A DNA stretch of 64,000 bases from Dehalococcoidia bacterium (GCA_030018455.1 JASEFU010000005.1:107544-171543), one strand, 5' to 3'; shown: positions 23,853 to 34,040, numbered from the stretch's first letter. Numbers and translations are program-made. The notes: generated by a model from the sequence alone, not told the origin.

Positions 23853-24992
23853 TTATGCGCTAGCTTCGTACTGTTCGCCCCCGATCTCGTAGCGCTGAAG
23901 CTTCTCCTCGTCGATCTCGATGCCGAGCCCGGGCCTATCGGGCAGCGAGAGGTAGCCGTCGCCGTCGATCCGCACCGGCTCCGTCAGCGGGAAATCGCGT
24001 ACTTCCAGCGTCCAGGAGGGCGGGTCGTACGGGAACTCGATGAACGAGCAGTTGGGGACAGCCGCCGCGAGGTGGAGGTTGGCCACGAGACCGATGCCGT
24101 TCGACCAGGTGTGAGGCGCGAAGGTGAGCCCCGCGGCTTCCGCCATACCGGCGACTTTGCGGGCGCCGCTGATGCCGCCGGCGAACGTGGCGTCCGGCTG
24201 ATAGACGTCGTAGCAGCCCTTTTCCAGGTAGGTGCGGAACTCGTGCAAAGCGGGGTTGAGCTCGCCGCCGGCGAGGCGCAGGTTCACCGTCCGGCGCAGG
24301 GCGGCGAGACCGTCGTAGTCGTACGCCCAGAGCGGCTCCTCCAGCCAGTACACGCCGTAGTTCTCCATCTCGCGCGCCATCATCACTGCCGTCTGGAGGT
24401 CCCAGCGGTGCGCGACAGGATCGCCGGGGAGGTTCCACGCCTGATTGGCGTCGACCATTATCTCCATCGAGTCGCCGACCGCTTTGCGCACGGCTTCGAG
24501 GACGGGCAGGTCGTCGCGGGCGTTCGGGCTGTGGAACCGCAGCTTGACGGCAGTGAACCCTTCCTCGCGGAGGCGGAGCACGTCGTCGACGCGCCGTTCC
24601 GCCGGCCTGAGCTCGCCGGTGCTGGCGTAGGCGCGGACGCGGCTCTTGTGTCCGCCGAGTAGACGGTAGAGGGGCAGGCCCGCCGCCTTGCCGGCGATGT
24701 CCCAGAGGGCGACCTCGACGGCCCAGGGGCGCCCCATGAAGTAGGTGATGGTGCGCAGGAGGTGGGCATGCCGCTCGATATCGAGAGGGTCCTGGCCGAC
24801 GAAGAGGGGGCCGGCGGTGTTCATGCGCGTGGCGACGCCGCCGGAACCGATGCCCGTAATTCCGGCGTCGGTGGCCACTTCCACGAGGGTGAGGCGATGA
24901 GTGCTGCTGGGAAACGGCTGCCAGGTGGCGGCGAACGGGTGCTCGTGATGGGGGAACTCGAAGACGCGTGTCCTTACCTCGGTGATCTTCAT
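23853..24992 (-). CDS. enolase-superfamily (mandelate racemase/muconate lactonizing) dehydratase
   Basis: A 379-residue enolase-superfamily enzyme, probably a sugar-acid dehydratase or racemase. The N-terminal capping domain is followed by a barrel with the catalytic KLRFH (KxR/K position), the metal ligands in IMVDANQAW, YWLEEPLWAYDY and GELN, and the acid/base histidine in FAPHTWSNGIGL. The HTWS motif resembles the mandelate-racemase subgroup. It heads a reverse-strand run ending in the GarR-like gene, consistent with dehydration feeding an aldolase and a reductase. Confidence 0.88.
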   Translation of the reverse strand: MKITEVRTRVFEFPHHEHPFAATWQPFPSSTHRLTLVEVATDAGITGIGSGGVATRMNTAGPLFVGQDPLDIERHAHLLRTITYFMGRPWAVEVALWDIAGKAAGLPLYRLLGGHKSRVRAYASTGELRPAERRVDDVLRLREEGFTAVKLRFHSPNARDDLPVLEAVRKAVGDSMEIMVDANQAWNLPGDPVAHRWDLQTAVMMAREMENYGVYWLEEPLWAYDYDGLAALRRTVNLRLAGGELNPALHEFRTYLEKGCYDVYQPDATFAGGISGARKVAGMAEAAGLTFAPHTWSNGIGLVANLHLAAAVPNCSFIEFPYDPPSWTLEVRDFPLTEPVRIDGDGYLSLPDRPGLGIEIDEEKLQRYEIGGEQYEASA

Positions 24993-25031
24993 GTCAGCCT
25001 CCTTGCCGCGCCGTGATCGCGGCCGCGTTCG

Positions 25032-25964
25032 TCAGGTCAGGGCGTCGATTTCGGCCATCTCCTCGTCGCTGAGCCGCCAAGAGACGGCGTTCACGTTCTG
25101 TTCCACCTGCTCCGGCCGGGTGGCGCCGGCGATGACGGAAGAGATGTAGGGATGTGACGCCAGCCAGCCGAGAGCGAGGTCGACCAACGGCCGGCCCCTG
25201 GCCTGGGCGAAAGCCTCCAGCTTTTCCAGCATGTCGAAGTTTTGCTCGGTGAGGACGTCGCCGGCTATCGGCGCGACCGCGGCCAGGCGCGTCCCTTCCG
25301 GCAGGGGCTCGCCGCGACGGTACTTGCCGGTGAGAAAGCCGCTGGCGAGGGGGAAGTAGGGGAGAATGCCGAGCCCGTACTTGTCGCAAACGGGGACGAG
25401 GTCCTTTTCGATGCGGCGCTCCATCAGGTTATAGCGGTTCTGCGCGGAGACGAAGGGGGTAAGCCCGTGGGCCTTCGCGATCAGCTGCGACTCCACGACC
25501 TGCCACGCCGCGTAGTTAGAGCAGCCGACGTAACGCACCTTCCCCTGACGCACAAGGTCGTCGAGGGCGCGCATCGTCTCCTCGGCGGGCGTGGACTCAT
25601 CGGGGAAGTGGATCTGGTAGAGGTCGACGTGGTCGGTGGCGAGACGGCGCAGGCTGCCTTCTACCTGCTGCATTATGTGGCGTCGCGAGGCGCCCGATTG
25701 GAGAGGCTCCTCGCCCACGCGGCTGCCGACCTTGGTGGCGATGATCACTTCGCTGCGGTGCCCCGCCAGCGCCCTTCCCAGGTATTCCTCGGAGAGGCCG
25801 CGGCCGTAGCTGTTCGAGGTGTCGAAGAAGTTGACGCCCAGGTCCAGCGCCTTGTGCACGACGAGGGCGCTCTGCTGCTCGTCGCAGCGCCAGCCGAAGT
25901 TGTTGCAGCCGAGGCCCGCTAGCGAGATTTTGAGGCCTGAGTTGCCCAAGCGTCTGTACTCCAT
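25032..25964 (-). CDS. aldo/keto reductase
   Basis: A 310-residue NADPH-dependent aldo/keto reductase of the YajO/GSP69-like group. NFFDTSNSYGRGLSEEYLG carries the catalytic Asp and Tyr, VIIATKVG the Lys, DLYQIHFPD the His, and the C-terminal VIAGATRPEQVEQNVNA is the cofactor-binding end. GGAGGAG six bases before the ATG supports the start. It lies between the sugar-acid genes and lipB on the same strand; its substrate is not evident. Confidence 0.9.
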   Translation of the reverse strand: MEYRRLGNSGLKISLAGLGCNNFGWRCDEQQSALVVHKALDLGVNFFDTSNSYGRGLSEEYLGRALAGHRSEVIIATKVGSRVGEEPLQSGASRRHIMQQVEGSLRRLATDHVDLYQIHFPDESTPAEETMRALDDLVRQGKVRYVGCSNYAAWQVVESQLIAKAHGLTPFVSAQNRYNLMERRIEKDLVPVCDKYGLGILPYFPLASGFLTGKYRRGEPLPEGTRLAAVAPIAGDVLTEQNFDMLEKLEAFAQARGRPLVDLALGWLASHPYISSVIAGATRPEQVEQNVNAVSWRLSDEEMAEIDALT

Positions 25965-25996
25965 TTCCGACTCCTCCGATACTGCGCGAACGGTGA

Positions 25997-26686
<690 letters not shown>

Positions 26687-26833
26687 TTAGTCTCCTTCCA
26701 ATTCCAGCAATGAGGGACACCTTTGATGATAGGGCATCGAACGGCGGTTTGGCTAGCGGTGAAGCGCAGAACCGAAGGGGGCGCGTCGTTGTTGGGGGAA
26801 GCGTGAGGTGGCGCGCCCTCCGGCTTTGCGTCA

Positions 26834-28546
26834 TCACCGAGCGGTCTTCGGCTGTGACGGCGACATGTCGTTGAGCAAGGCAGTCATCTGTGCGACGCTT
26901 TCGCGGTATCGCGCGACCTGGCGGCGGCGCTCGCGCCATCCCCACCCGAGGACGCTTCCCATAAGCCGGGCGGCCTCGGGGGCGGCGTCGAGGCCGTGCG
27001 TGGGGTGGAACAGCATCAGGTCGGTGCGCCGGGCCATGAAGTCTTCGAGCGTGAGCGCCATCTCTTCTTCCGCCGCGTAGAGGGCTTCCGCGCGCAGGAC
27101 GGGGCAAGAAGGGGATAGCGGGCGCAGGAGAGCGGGGTCGCGCAGGGCGTACGCCAGTACGCGGACGTACTCTGTGCCGTATGAGCGCAGGAGCCTGTAT
27201 GCGGTGCGCGGCTGGAGACCCCAGCTTTCTTCCAGCGCGGGCATGAGGCCACGCCGGTAGCGTTCAAAGCTATCGATGTTGCCGCCGACCAGCGGCACGA
27301 CGGAGGTGCGCGGGGGCTTCGTCTGCCAGCCAAAACGACGTCCCTCCTCTTCGATCACGCGGTCAACGAGCCCCTGGGCCATGGAGCGGCAGGTGGTGAG
27401 CTTGCCGCCTGCTATCGAGTAGAACCCTGGTGGTCCGATGTCGATATCGTAGTCGCGGGAGACGTCGGAGGGCGTGGGGGCGCCCTCTTCCGCTACCAGC
27501 GGGCGGACTCCTGCCCAGGTGGCGACGATGTCCTCGGGGGAGAGGCGCGTCTCGGGGAACAGCGCGTTGACTGCACGAAGCAGGTAGCCGGCATCTTCGC
27601 TGTCGGTGCGGGCCAGTGCGGGGTCGATGCGGTAGTCGGTATCGGTGGTGCCGACGTAGGTGCATTCACCCGCAGGGACGACGAAGAGCATGCGCCGGTC
27701 GTCGCTGGGGATGACGACGGTGCCCGAAACGGGCAGCCGGGCGCGGGGAACGACGATGTGGACTCCCTTCGTCGGGCGGAGCATAGGCGGTTCGCCGGCC
27801 AGAGCACGGAGGCCGTCCACCCAGGGGCCGGCGGCGTTGACGACGACGCGCGCGCGCACCAGGTGTTCTTTGCCGCTTATCGCATCGCGGAATGAGGCGC
27901 CGGACACGCGCTCGCTGTCGCGCTCGAGGGCGATCACGGGGGCGTAATTGACCGTGACGGCGCCGCTCCTGACCGCCGATCTGGCGGTGGCGAGGGTGAG
28001 GCGGGCATCATTGACCAGGCAGTCGGTGAAGCGGAAGGCGCCCTGGAGGCCGTCGAAGCGGAGGAGGGGCTCTACTTCTGCGGCCTTCTCGCGCGAGAGC
28101 GACGTGTGTCGCGTGAGCCGCTCCGAGCCGGCAAGCATGTCGTAGGCGGTCAGGCCGAGGCGCAGCTTGAGGCGGCTATCGTCGCCGGTCTCGTAGACGG
28201 GGAAGAGGAAGGAGACGGGCTGCACGAGGTGGGGCGCCAGCCTGAGGAGGACGCCGCGCTCGTGGAGGGCCTCGCGCACCAGGCGCACGTGCCCGCCCTT
28301 CAGGTAGCGGAGGCCGCCGTGCACCATCTTCGACGAGCGGCTGCTCGTGCCCGCCGCGAAGTCGCCCTTCTCCAGAAGCGCGACGGATAGCCCACGCATG
28401 GCCGCGTCGCGGGCGATTGCGGTGCCGGTGATGCCGCCGCCGATGACGAGCAGATCGAAGACTTCGCGTCGCATCCGTTCGATAGCGGCGGCGCGCGTGT
28501 GTATGGAGAAGCTGCCTTCCGCTTTCTTACGGCCCACTCCGAACAT
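26834..28546 (-). CDS. glpD: glycerol-3-phosphate dehydrogenase (FAD, aerobic type)
   Basis: A 570-residue membrane-associated flavoprotein that oxidises glycerol-3-phosphate to dihydroxyacetone phosphate (DHAP) and passes electrons to quinone. The FAD motif is LVIGGGITGTAIARDAAMRG, followed by TSSRSSKMVHGGLRYL, NAAGPWVD and the C-terminal SIAGGKLTTCRSMAQ. The first 20 bases overlap the end of the upstream flavoprotein gene, indicating coupling. The product DHAP is also the backbone for ether-lipid synthesis, which fits the neighbour. Confidence 0.94.
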   Translation of the reverse strand: MFGVGRKKAEGSFSIHTRAAAIERMRREVFDLLVIGGGITGTAIARDAAMRGLSVALLEKGDFAAGTSSRSSKMVHGGLRYLKGGHVRLVREALHERGVLLRLAPHLVQPVSFLFPVYETGDDSRLKLRLGLTAYDMLAGSERLTRHTSLSREKAAEVEPLLRFDGLQGAFRFTDCLVNDARLTLATARSAVRSGAVTVNYAPVIALERDSERVSGASFRDAISGKEHLVRARVVVNAAGPWVDGLRALAGEPPMLRPTKGVHIVVPRARLPVSGTVVIPSDDRRMLFVVPAGECTYVGTTDTDYRIDPALARTDSEDAGYLLRAVNALFPETRLSPEDIVATWAGVRPLVAEEGAPTPSDVSRDYDIDIGPPGFYSIAGGKLTTCRSMAQGLVDRVIEEEGRRFGWQTKPPRTSVVPLVGGNIDSFERYRRGLMPALEESWGLQPRTAYRLLRSYGTEYVRVLAYALRDPALLRPLSPSCPVLRAEALYAAEEEMALTLEDFMARRTDLMLFHPTHGLDAAPEAARLMGSVLGWGWRERRRQVARYRESVAQMTALLNDMSPSQPKTAR

Positions 28547-30131
28547 TCGCCCGCTCCTTGCTCTCGGGCAGCAGTTTGCCCGGGTTCATTATTCCCTTCG
28601 AGTCGAAGGCGTTCTTGAGGGCGTCCAGCGCGCGCACGCCCTCGCCCAGATACGCCGGCACCCAGGGCCGGTGCTCGGTGCCGACTCCGTGGTGATGACT
28701 GAGAGCGCCGCCGTTGTCGACGATTGCCTGCGTGGCCGCGCGCTTCAGGCGCCGCCACTGCTCGATTTCGTTGCCTTCCTCCTGCGCGGCGAGGAAAGTG
28801 TAATAGATCGAGGCGCCGTTGGTGTAGGCGTGGGAGAGGTGGGCCATGACGATGCCGCGGCCGCCCAGCGCCTGTTCCATAGCGGTGCGCACGGCCTGAT
28901 ACAGAGGCAGATAGCGGTCCCAGGTGGTCGCGGTTTCGAGGGTATCGACCATGATGCCGTGATCGAGGAGGAGGTCGCGCAGGTAGGGCAGCTCGAAGCG
29001 GGAGCGCTCCCATGCCTCGCCGAGCCCGGGCCCCAGGGAGCGAGCGCCGTGCTTTTCGAGGATGCGTTCGGCGCTCTGGCGCCAGGCGCGTATGTCGTCC
29101 TCCTCGCCGTCGAAGCCCATGATGAGGATGGACGCTGCAATGCCTTCGGCGCCTGCCCGCATGACGGCCGTTGCCTCCGTTTCCGCCTCGTCGGAGAGGC
29201 GCATGACGGCGGGCTTGAGCCCCGCCTGCATGACGCGCCGCGCCGCTTCGACTCCCTCGGCGAACGAAGGCAGGAGGTAGCCGTGGTACTCGGAGCGCGG
29301 CGGCGCGGGGGCAAGACGCATGGTAGCGCGGGTGATGACGCCGAGGACGCCCTCGGAGCCGGTGATGACCTGCGCGAAGTCGGGGCCAGCGGCAGCGGCG
29401 GGGACATCGGCGGTCGTGAAAGCTCCGCCGGGGAAGAGCATTCGCAACGACTGGACCCGCTCCTCGATTTTGCCGTACAGGGTCGATTTCTGTCCGGCGG
29501 AGCGGGTGGCGATCCAGCCGCCGAGCGAGGAGTACTCGAAGGATTGCGGGAAGTGGCCGAGTGTGAAGCCGGCCTTGCCCAGCTCGGCCTCGAGGGCGGG
29601 CCCCAGGATCCCGGCTTCCACGGTCGCTGTCGCCGATACGGGGTCGATGGCGAGTACGCGGTCCAGGCGGTAGAGGGCGAGGGTGACGACGGGACGCTCG
29701 CCTACGGGGTCGAGGCCGCCGACGACGGTCGTGCCGCCGCCGAAGGGGACGACGCTTATGCTTCGTTCTGCTGCGGTCTCCAGGATACGCGCTACCGCGT
29801 CCTCGCTTTCGGGGTAGATGACGGCGTCAGTGGCGGGGTCGACGGTGCCGCTGCGGATTCGGACGAGATCGCAGTAGCCTTTGCCGACGCTGTGAACGGC
29901 GCGTGCGGGAACGTCGACCCTGAGAGGCGCGTCTCCGGCGGCCTTCTGGAGGGCGCTGAGGCTGGACGGGTCGAGGCGCGACGGCGGCAGGGTGGCGTCG
30001 TCAAGGGAGCGGAGGCGCGGGCGCGGGTTGCTCTTGCCGAGACGTTGTTCGGCGAAGGCCCAGAACTTGTCGGCGTCGGCGAGGGGGAAGGACTTTTCTT
30101 CGTCGCCCCAGCCCCACCATTTCATGACCAT
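28527..30131 (-). CDS. FAD-linked oxidase, alkyl-DHAP synthase-like
   Basis: A 534-residue VAO/PCMH-fold flavoprotein most like alkylglycerone-phosphate synthase, which exchanges the acyl chain of acyl-DHAP for a fatty alcohol to make ether lipids. It opens with MKWWGWGDEE, has FAD-binding PFGGGTTVVGG and GGWIATRSAGQ, ITGSEGVLGVIT, the active-site-like LSHHHGVGTEHRPW and the closing GIMNPGKLLPES. Overlap with glpD (20 bases) ties it to glycerol phosphate metabolism. Other FAD oxidases (lactate/glycolate type) are an alternative, but the KWWGWG start and SHHHGVG favour AGPS. Confidence 0.8.
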   Translation of the reverse strand: MVMKWWGWGDEEKSFPLADADKFWAFAEQRLGKSNPRPRLRSLDDATLPPSRLDPSSLSALQKAAGDAPLRVDVPARAVHSVGKGYCDLVRIRSGTVDPATDAVIYPESEDAVARILETAAERSISVVPFGGGTTVVGGLDPVGERPVVTLALYRLDRVLAIDPVSATATVEAGILGPALEAELGKAGFTLGHFPQSFEYSSLGGWIATRSAGQKSTLYGKIEERVQSLRMLFPGGAFTTADVPAAAAGPDFAQVITGSEGVLGVITRATMRLAPAPPRSEYHGYLLPSFAEGVEAARRVMQAGLKPAVMRLSDEAETEATAVMRAGAEGIAASILIMGFDGEEDDIRAWRQSAERILEKHGARSLGPGLGEAWERSRFELPYLRDLLLDHGIMVDTLETATTWDRYLPLYQAVRTAMEQALGGRGIVMAHLSHAYTNGASIYYTFLAAQEEGNEIEQWRRLKRAATQAIVDNGGALSHHHGVGTEHRPWVPAYLGEGVRALDALKNAFDSKGIMNPGKLLPESKERANVRSGP

Positions 30132-30461
30132 GCGCTGCCCCCTTCTGACTTCAAGACCCGAAAGGATTCTACACCGTCGAGGCGGTTCGGACGATCTGCA
30201 TTGTCAGTGCAGCGTTGACGGGCGGGAAGCGGTCGACCGAGGGCGAAGGGTGCGAGCGTTCTTGGAAGCGAGGCGTGTGTTTGCGGGCGACGCGCCCGCG
30301 GAGCGGGCGGGCTGTCGCGTCAGGCGACAGCCCTGAGCGCCTTCGGCGCTCGCGTCGCCCGCGCACCGCGCGCCCCGCAGCAATGGCGCGAACGCCGCCG
30401 TCCAAACGCAGGGCCGGAAGGGCACCCGCCTACCCGTTTCCCATGCATCGACGCGAATACG
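30132..30461. other. intergenic region with one cloverleaf repeat
   Basis: No gene seen. It holds the inverted second copy of the 72-bp cloverleaf (30287-30358). CGCCTACCCGTTTC at about 30428-30441 is the reverse complement of GAAACGGGTAGGCG found beside copy 1 (about 9720-9733), so some flanking sequence is shared. Confidence 0.6.
30287..30358 (-). repeat. 72-bp cloverleaf repeat, copy 2 (inverted)
   Basis: Same closed three-armed structure as at 9802-9873 in opposite orientation: outer GCGACGC/GCGTCGC, arms GCCCGC/GCGGGC, GGCTGTCGC/GCGACAGCC (with a larger loop) and AGCGCC/GGCGCT. Length is again exactly 72 bp. Confidence 0.85.
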
Positions 30462-31460
30462 TCAGCGGAGATACGTGAAGCCCATCGCCTCGCGGGCTAG
30501 ACGCAACGTCTCCTGCGCCTCACGACGCGCGCGCTCGCTCCCCTCTCGCACGATCTCTTCCGCCAGGCCGGGCTGCTGCTCGTAGCGGGCGCGGCGCTCG
30601 CGGATCGGATCGAGGAACTCGTTGAGCGCGCGAATGAGCCGCTGCTTCACCTCCACATCGCCCACGCGGCCGCGACGATAGCGTCGCTTGAGGTCGTCGA
30701 CCTCTTCCCTGTCGCGGTTGAACGCGTCGTGGTAAGTGAACACGGGGTTGCCCCGCACGTGACCGGGGTCGGTGGCGTGAATACGCGTGGGGTCGGTGTA
30801 CATGCTCATCACCTTGCGACGCACCGTCTCCGCGTCGTCGGAAAGGAAGATGGCGTTGCCCAGCGACTTGCTCATCTTCGCCTTGCCGTCGGTACCGGGC
30901 AGGGTCGGCACCTCGCCGATGAGCGCCTCCGGCAGCGGGAAGACGCGGCCGTACAGGTCGTTGAAGCGGCGCGCTATCTCGCGCGTCAGCTCCACGTGCG
31001 ACGCCTGGTCCTTGCCCACGGGGACGACGTCGCCGCGCACGCAAAGGATGTCCGCCGCCTGGAGGACGGGGTACTCGAGCAGGCCGAGGGTCGCCGTCTC
31101 GAGGCTGAGGTCACGCATGATCTGCTTGAGCGTCGGCACGCGCTGGAGGCGGGGAACCGTCACCAGCATGGAGAAGAACATGTACAGTTCGGGGATCTCG
31201 GGGACGAGCGATTGGAGAAAGATCGTGCTTCGTTCGGGGTCGATCCCCACGCTCAGGTAATCGAGCACGAGGCCGCGGATATTCTCCTGCACCTCCGACG
31301 CGCGGTCATAGGACGTCGTGAGCGCGTGATAGTCGGCGATTATGAAGAAGCACTCGAACTCGTCCTGCAGGCGGATGCGGTTATCGAGCGAGCCGACGTA
31401 GTGGCCCAGATGGAGGTCGCCTGTGGGCCTGTCTCCGGTCAATATGCGTTTTCTTGCCAT
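30462..31460 (-). CDS. trpS: tryptophanyl-tRNA synthetase
   Basis: TrpS charges tRNA-Trp. The 332-residue class I synthetase has the HIGH-type signature DLHLGHYVG near residue 17 and the KMSKS loop in [14 protein letters not shown] preceded by GGAAG. It lies 212 bases downstream of trpB2 on the same strand with no clear terminator between, so it may belong to the Trp T-box transcript; a possible weak -10 (TTAGAAT) in the gap could also give it its own start. Confidence 0.95.
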   Translation of the reverse strand: MARKRILTGDRPTGDLHLGHYVGSLDNRIRLQDEFECFFIIADYHALTTSYDRASEVQENIRGLVLDYLSVGIDPERSTIFLQSLVPEIPELYMFFSMLVTVPRLQRVPTLKQIMRDLSLETATLGLLEYPVLQAADILCVRGDVVPVGKDQASHVELTREIARRFNDLYGRVFPLPEALIGEVPTLPGTDGKAKMSKSLGNAIFLSDDAETVRRKVMSMYTDPTRIHATDPGHVRGNPVFTYHDAFNRDREEVDDLKRRYRRGRVGDVEVKQRLIRALNEFLDPIRERRARYEQQPGLAEEIVREGSERARREAQETLRLAREAMGFTYLR

Positions 31461-31672
31461 AGTCTTCCAGCGCTCTGTATCTGAGTTTCAACGAGACCCG
31501 TGATACTGCATTCTAACTCGCCTGCCCCATGCCGGCGATTCTTGATGCGGGGACGGTCGACGGCGCAGCGTCGGGCCGCCTGCGCTGAGGGCGCTGCGGC
31601 ATGGAGCGCGGTGGCACGCCGCGATCTGGCTCGTGCGATCGCTTTTCGGCCAGATGTCGCCGCCCGCTGTCC

Positions 31673-33025
31673 TCACACCTTCGGCAGGTGCTCCAGCGCC
31701 TCCCGTACCTTGTCCTCCGAGTAGGAGTAGTCCTCCAGCTCTCCCGCGAAGTACCGGTCGTAGGCGCCCATGTCGAAGTGGCCGTGGCCGCTGAACGCAA
31801 TAAGGATCACCTTCGACTCGCCGGACTCTTTGCACGCCAGGGCCTCGTCGATGGCGGCGCGGATGGCGTGCGCCGTCTCAGGTGCGGGGACAAACCCCTC
31901 GCTGCGCGCGAACTGAACGGCGGCCTGGAAGACGGGGTTCTGGTGGTAGGCCTTTGCTTCCAGAATGCCCAGACGCTGGAGCTCACAGATGATGGGCGCC
32001 ATGCCGTGGTAACGCAGTCCGCCGGCGTGGATCGCGGGCGGGACGAACGTGTGCCCGAGCGTGAACATCTTGACAAGCGGCGTCATACCGGCGGTGTCGC
32101 CGAAGTCGTAGGCGTCGGGGCCGCGGGTGAGAGTGGGGCATGCCTCCGGCTCGACGGCGATGAAACGCGTTTTCTTTCCGTTCACCAGCCGCTCACGCAC
32201 GAAGGGCAAACAGGCGCCTGCGAAGTTGGAGCCGCCGCCCACGCAGCCTATGACCATGTCCGGGTAGTCGCCTGCCATCTCCATCTGCTTCATGCACTCC
32301 TCGCCGACAATCGTCTGATGAAGCAGCACGTGGTTGAGAACGCTGCCCAGCGAGTACTTGGTGTCCTCGCGCTGCACGCAGTCCTCGACCGCCTCGCTTA
32401 TGGCGATCCCGAGGCTTCCCGGGGAATCGGGGTCTTCGGCTAGGATGCGTCGTCCCGCGTTGGTGTCGGGGCTGGGGCTGGGCACGACTTTGGCGCCCCA
32501 CGTCTCGATGAGGGAGCGGCGGTAGGGCTTCTGGAAGTAGCTTACCTTCACCATGTAGACCTTGAGTTCGAGCCCGAAGAAGTTGCAGCCCATGGCGAGG
32601 GCGCTGCCCCATTGTCCGGCCCCCGTCTCGGTGGTGAGACGTTTCACCCCCTCCTTCATGTTGTAGTAGGCCTGGGCGACGGCGGTGTTCGGCTTGTGCG
32701 AGCCCGCCGGGCTTACGCCTTCGTACTTGTAGTAGATCTTCGCGGGCGTATCGAGCGTCTTTTCCAGGCGGTGCGCGCGGTAGAGTGGCGTCGGCCGCCA
32801 GAGCCGGTAGACCTCCTGCACCTCTTCCGGGATGTCGATGTAGCGCTCCGTGCTCACCTCCTGCATGATGAGCGCCATCGGGAAGAGGGGCGCCAGGTCC
32901 TGCGGGCCGACAGGCTGCTTGGTGGCGGGGTGCAGGACTGGCGGCAGCGGCGAGGGCAGATCGGCCTGGACGTTGTACCAGCGCGTCGGCATCTCTTTTT
33001 CGGGCAGATTGAACTTGGTATCCAT
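31673..33025 (-). CDS. trpB: tryptophan synthase beta chain, TrpB2 type
   Basis: PLP enzyme that condenses indole and serine to tryptophan. At 450 residues with a long N-terminal extension it is of the TrpB2 class, which usually works without a TrpA partner. The PLP lysine is in [11 protein letters not shown], followed by [12 protein letters not shown] and the phosphate-binding [10 protein letters not shown]. The ATG has AAAGGAG 6 bases upstream. No trpA or other trp synthesis genes are adjacent; instead trpS follows, and a Trp T-box precedes, so the enzyme probably recycles indole or supplies Trp on demand. Confidence 0.94.
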   Translation of the reverse strand: MDTKFNLPEKEMPTRWYNVQADLPSPLPPVLHPATKQPVGPQDLAPLFPMALIMQEVSTERYIDIPEEVQEVYRLWRPTPLYRAHRLEKTLDTPAKIYYKYEGVSPAGSHKPNTAVAQAYYNMKEGVKRLTTETGAGQWGSALAMGCNFFGLELKVYMVKVSYFQKPYRRSLIETWGAKVVPSPSPDTNAGRRILAEDPDSPGSLGIAISEAVEDCVQREDTKYSLGSVLNHVLLHQTIVGEECMKQMEMAGDYPDMVIGCVGGGSNFAGACLPFVRERLVNGKKTRFIAVEPEACPTLTRGPDAYDFGDTAGMTPLVKMFTLGHTFVPPAIHAGGLRYHGMAPIICELQRLGILEAKAYHQNPVFQAAVQFARSEGFVPAPETAHAIRAAIDEALACKESGESKVILIAFSGHGHFDMGAYDRYFAGELEDYSYSEDKVREALEHLPKV

Positions 33026-33083
33026 GCTTGCTCCTTTCCGCTTTTCTTTCGCGTTTGCGTGGCGGGTCGGTTTCGGGCCAACG

Positions 33084-33111
33084 AAAAACCCCTGCCCGTA
33101 AGGGCGAGGGG
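33084..33111 (-). terminator. intrinsic terminator of the Trp T-box
   Basis: Minus strand: CCCC (with neighbouring CGCCC) pairs with GGGCAGGGG around TTACG-type loop and runs into TTTTT (33088-33084). It follows the T-box sequence at 33129-33117. Confidence 0.85.
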
Positions 33112-33393
33112 TCGTCTCGCGGTACCACCTTACTTGTCCCGAGCGCGAACACGCGGGACATCTCTTCCGGGTGCGTCCCTTGGCGGGAGATACCCTGGGC
33201 TGTGGTAACGGCGCCCTTCCGGCAGGGCCTACTTTCTGCGTGGAGTTTGGCCTGCGGCTCCCAGGTCCATTCAGTCTGCTGCGCCGGCGCCGGCTTTCAC
33301 CTGTTCCGGCTCTCTGCTCCGCTGGGGCGGGAAGCCTCGCTTTGCGGCTTACTAGTCCTGTTCGCAGCCTTTGTCCGTATTCGGTTGGGCGCC
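33084..33393 (-). promoter_or_regulatory. T-box riboswitch, tryptophan specifier, controlling trpB2 (and possibly trpS)
   Basis: Minus-strand leader with the AGTA-bearing GGACTAGTAAG, an AGAGAGCCGG segment, GGTGAAAGCCGG, and a specifier loop TGAATGGACCTGGGAG in which TGG (33269-33267) is the Trp codon, at the same place as ATC in the ileS leader. The T-box GGTGGTACCGCGA (33129-33117) and the terminator follow. It should turn transcription on when tRNA-Trp is uncharged. Confidence 0.92.
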
Positions 33394-33422
33394 AATATAG
33401 CCTGCCCGCCGGAATATGTCAA
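33394..33422 (-). promoter_or_regulatory. promoter of the Trp T-box leader
   Basis: Minus strand perfect TTGACA (33422-33417) and TATATT (33399-33394) with a 17-base spacer. Confidence 0.8.
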
Positions 33423-33461
33423 CCCCTGAGCAGAGGCGGCGCTTCGGGGGTTGACGGTTAA

Positions 33462-33493
33462 TGGGAAAGAAAAGCCGGGGACGCGCCCCGGCT
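33462..33493 (-). terminator. rho-independent terminator of the DUF151 operon
   Basis: Minus strand AGCCGGGG-CGCGT-CCCCGGCT (33493-33473) followed by TTTCTTTCCC. It closes the pyrF-to-DUF151 reverse-strand run. Confidence 0.8.
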
Positions 33494-33512
33494 CCGAGCT
33501 TTCGCTGCGCCG

Positions 33513-34040
33513 CTAGCTCTGCGGCTTGCGCTTCTCGAAGTCGTCCAGGTCTAGCTGCTCGATGAAGTCGCGGAAGGCGGACATCTTCTCCAGCTCCTCC
33601 GGGTCCACCGTCGCGCCGTCCGCCCTCTTCTCATCGTCTTTGTCGAGGACGACGCCCGCCCGGTCGAGGACGGCCTCTTCGGCGAAGATGGGCACGTTCG
33701 CGCGCACCGCCAGGGCGATCGCGTCGCTCGGACGTGAGTCGATCTCTACCGCCTTGCCGTCGACATCGAGGTAGAGGCGGGCGTAGAAGGTATCGTTAGC
33801 GAGGTCGTTGACCAGGATGTAGCTGATCTGTGCGCCGAGGGCATCGATTACGGAACGCAGCAGGTCGTGGGTGAGGGGGCGGGCGACAGACACCTCTTGC
33901 AGCCGCACGGCGATGGCTTCCGCCTCCGCCGGCCCGATCCAGATAGGAAGGTAGCGCTCGGCGCCCTTCTCCTTGAGGATGACCACCCGCTGGTAGTTCA
34001 CCAGGCTGACACGGATGCTCTCGATGCTCATCTCAATCAT
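33513..34040 (-). CDS. bifunctional nuclease family protein (DUF151)
   Basis: A 175-residue protein of the BFN/DUF151 family, proposed nucleases in plants and bacteria. Typical segments are RVVILKEKGAERYLPIWIGPAEAEAIA, RPLTHDLLRSVIDALGAQI and SRPSDAIALAVRANVPIFA. GGAGG seven bases before the ATG supports the start. It is the last gene of the pyrF-DUF951-MFS-MFS-DUF151 run and is followed by a terminator. Confidence 0.93.
   Translation of the reverse strand: MIEMSIESIRVSLVNYQRVVILKEKGAERYLPIWIGPAEAEAIAVRLQEVSVARPLTHDLLRSVIDALGAQISYILVNDLANDTFYARLYLDVDGKAVEIDSRPSDAIALAVRANVPIFAEEAVLDRAGVVLDKDDEKRADGATVDPEELEKMSAFRDFIEQLDLDDFEKRKPQS

Noticed and set aside
28347..30218. 623-codon forward frame across the flavoprotein gene
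   Set aside because: Antisense of the AGPS-like gene, no protein family motif.
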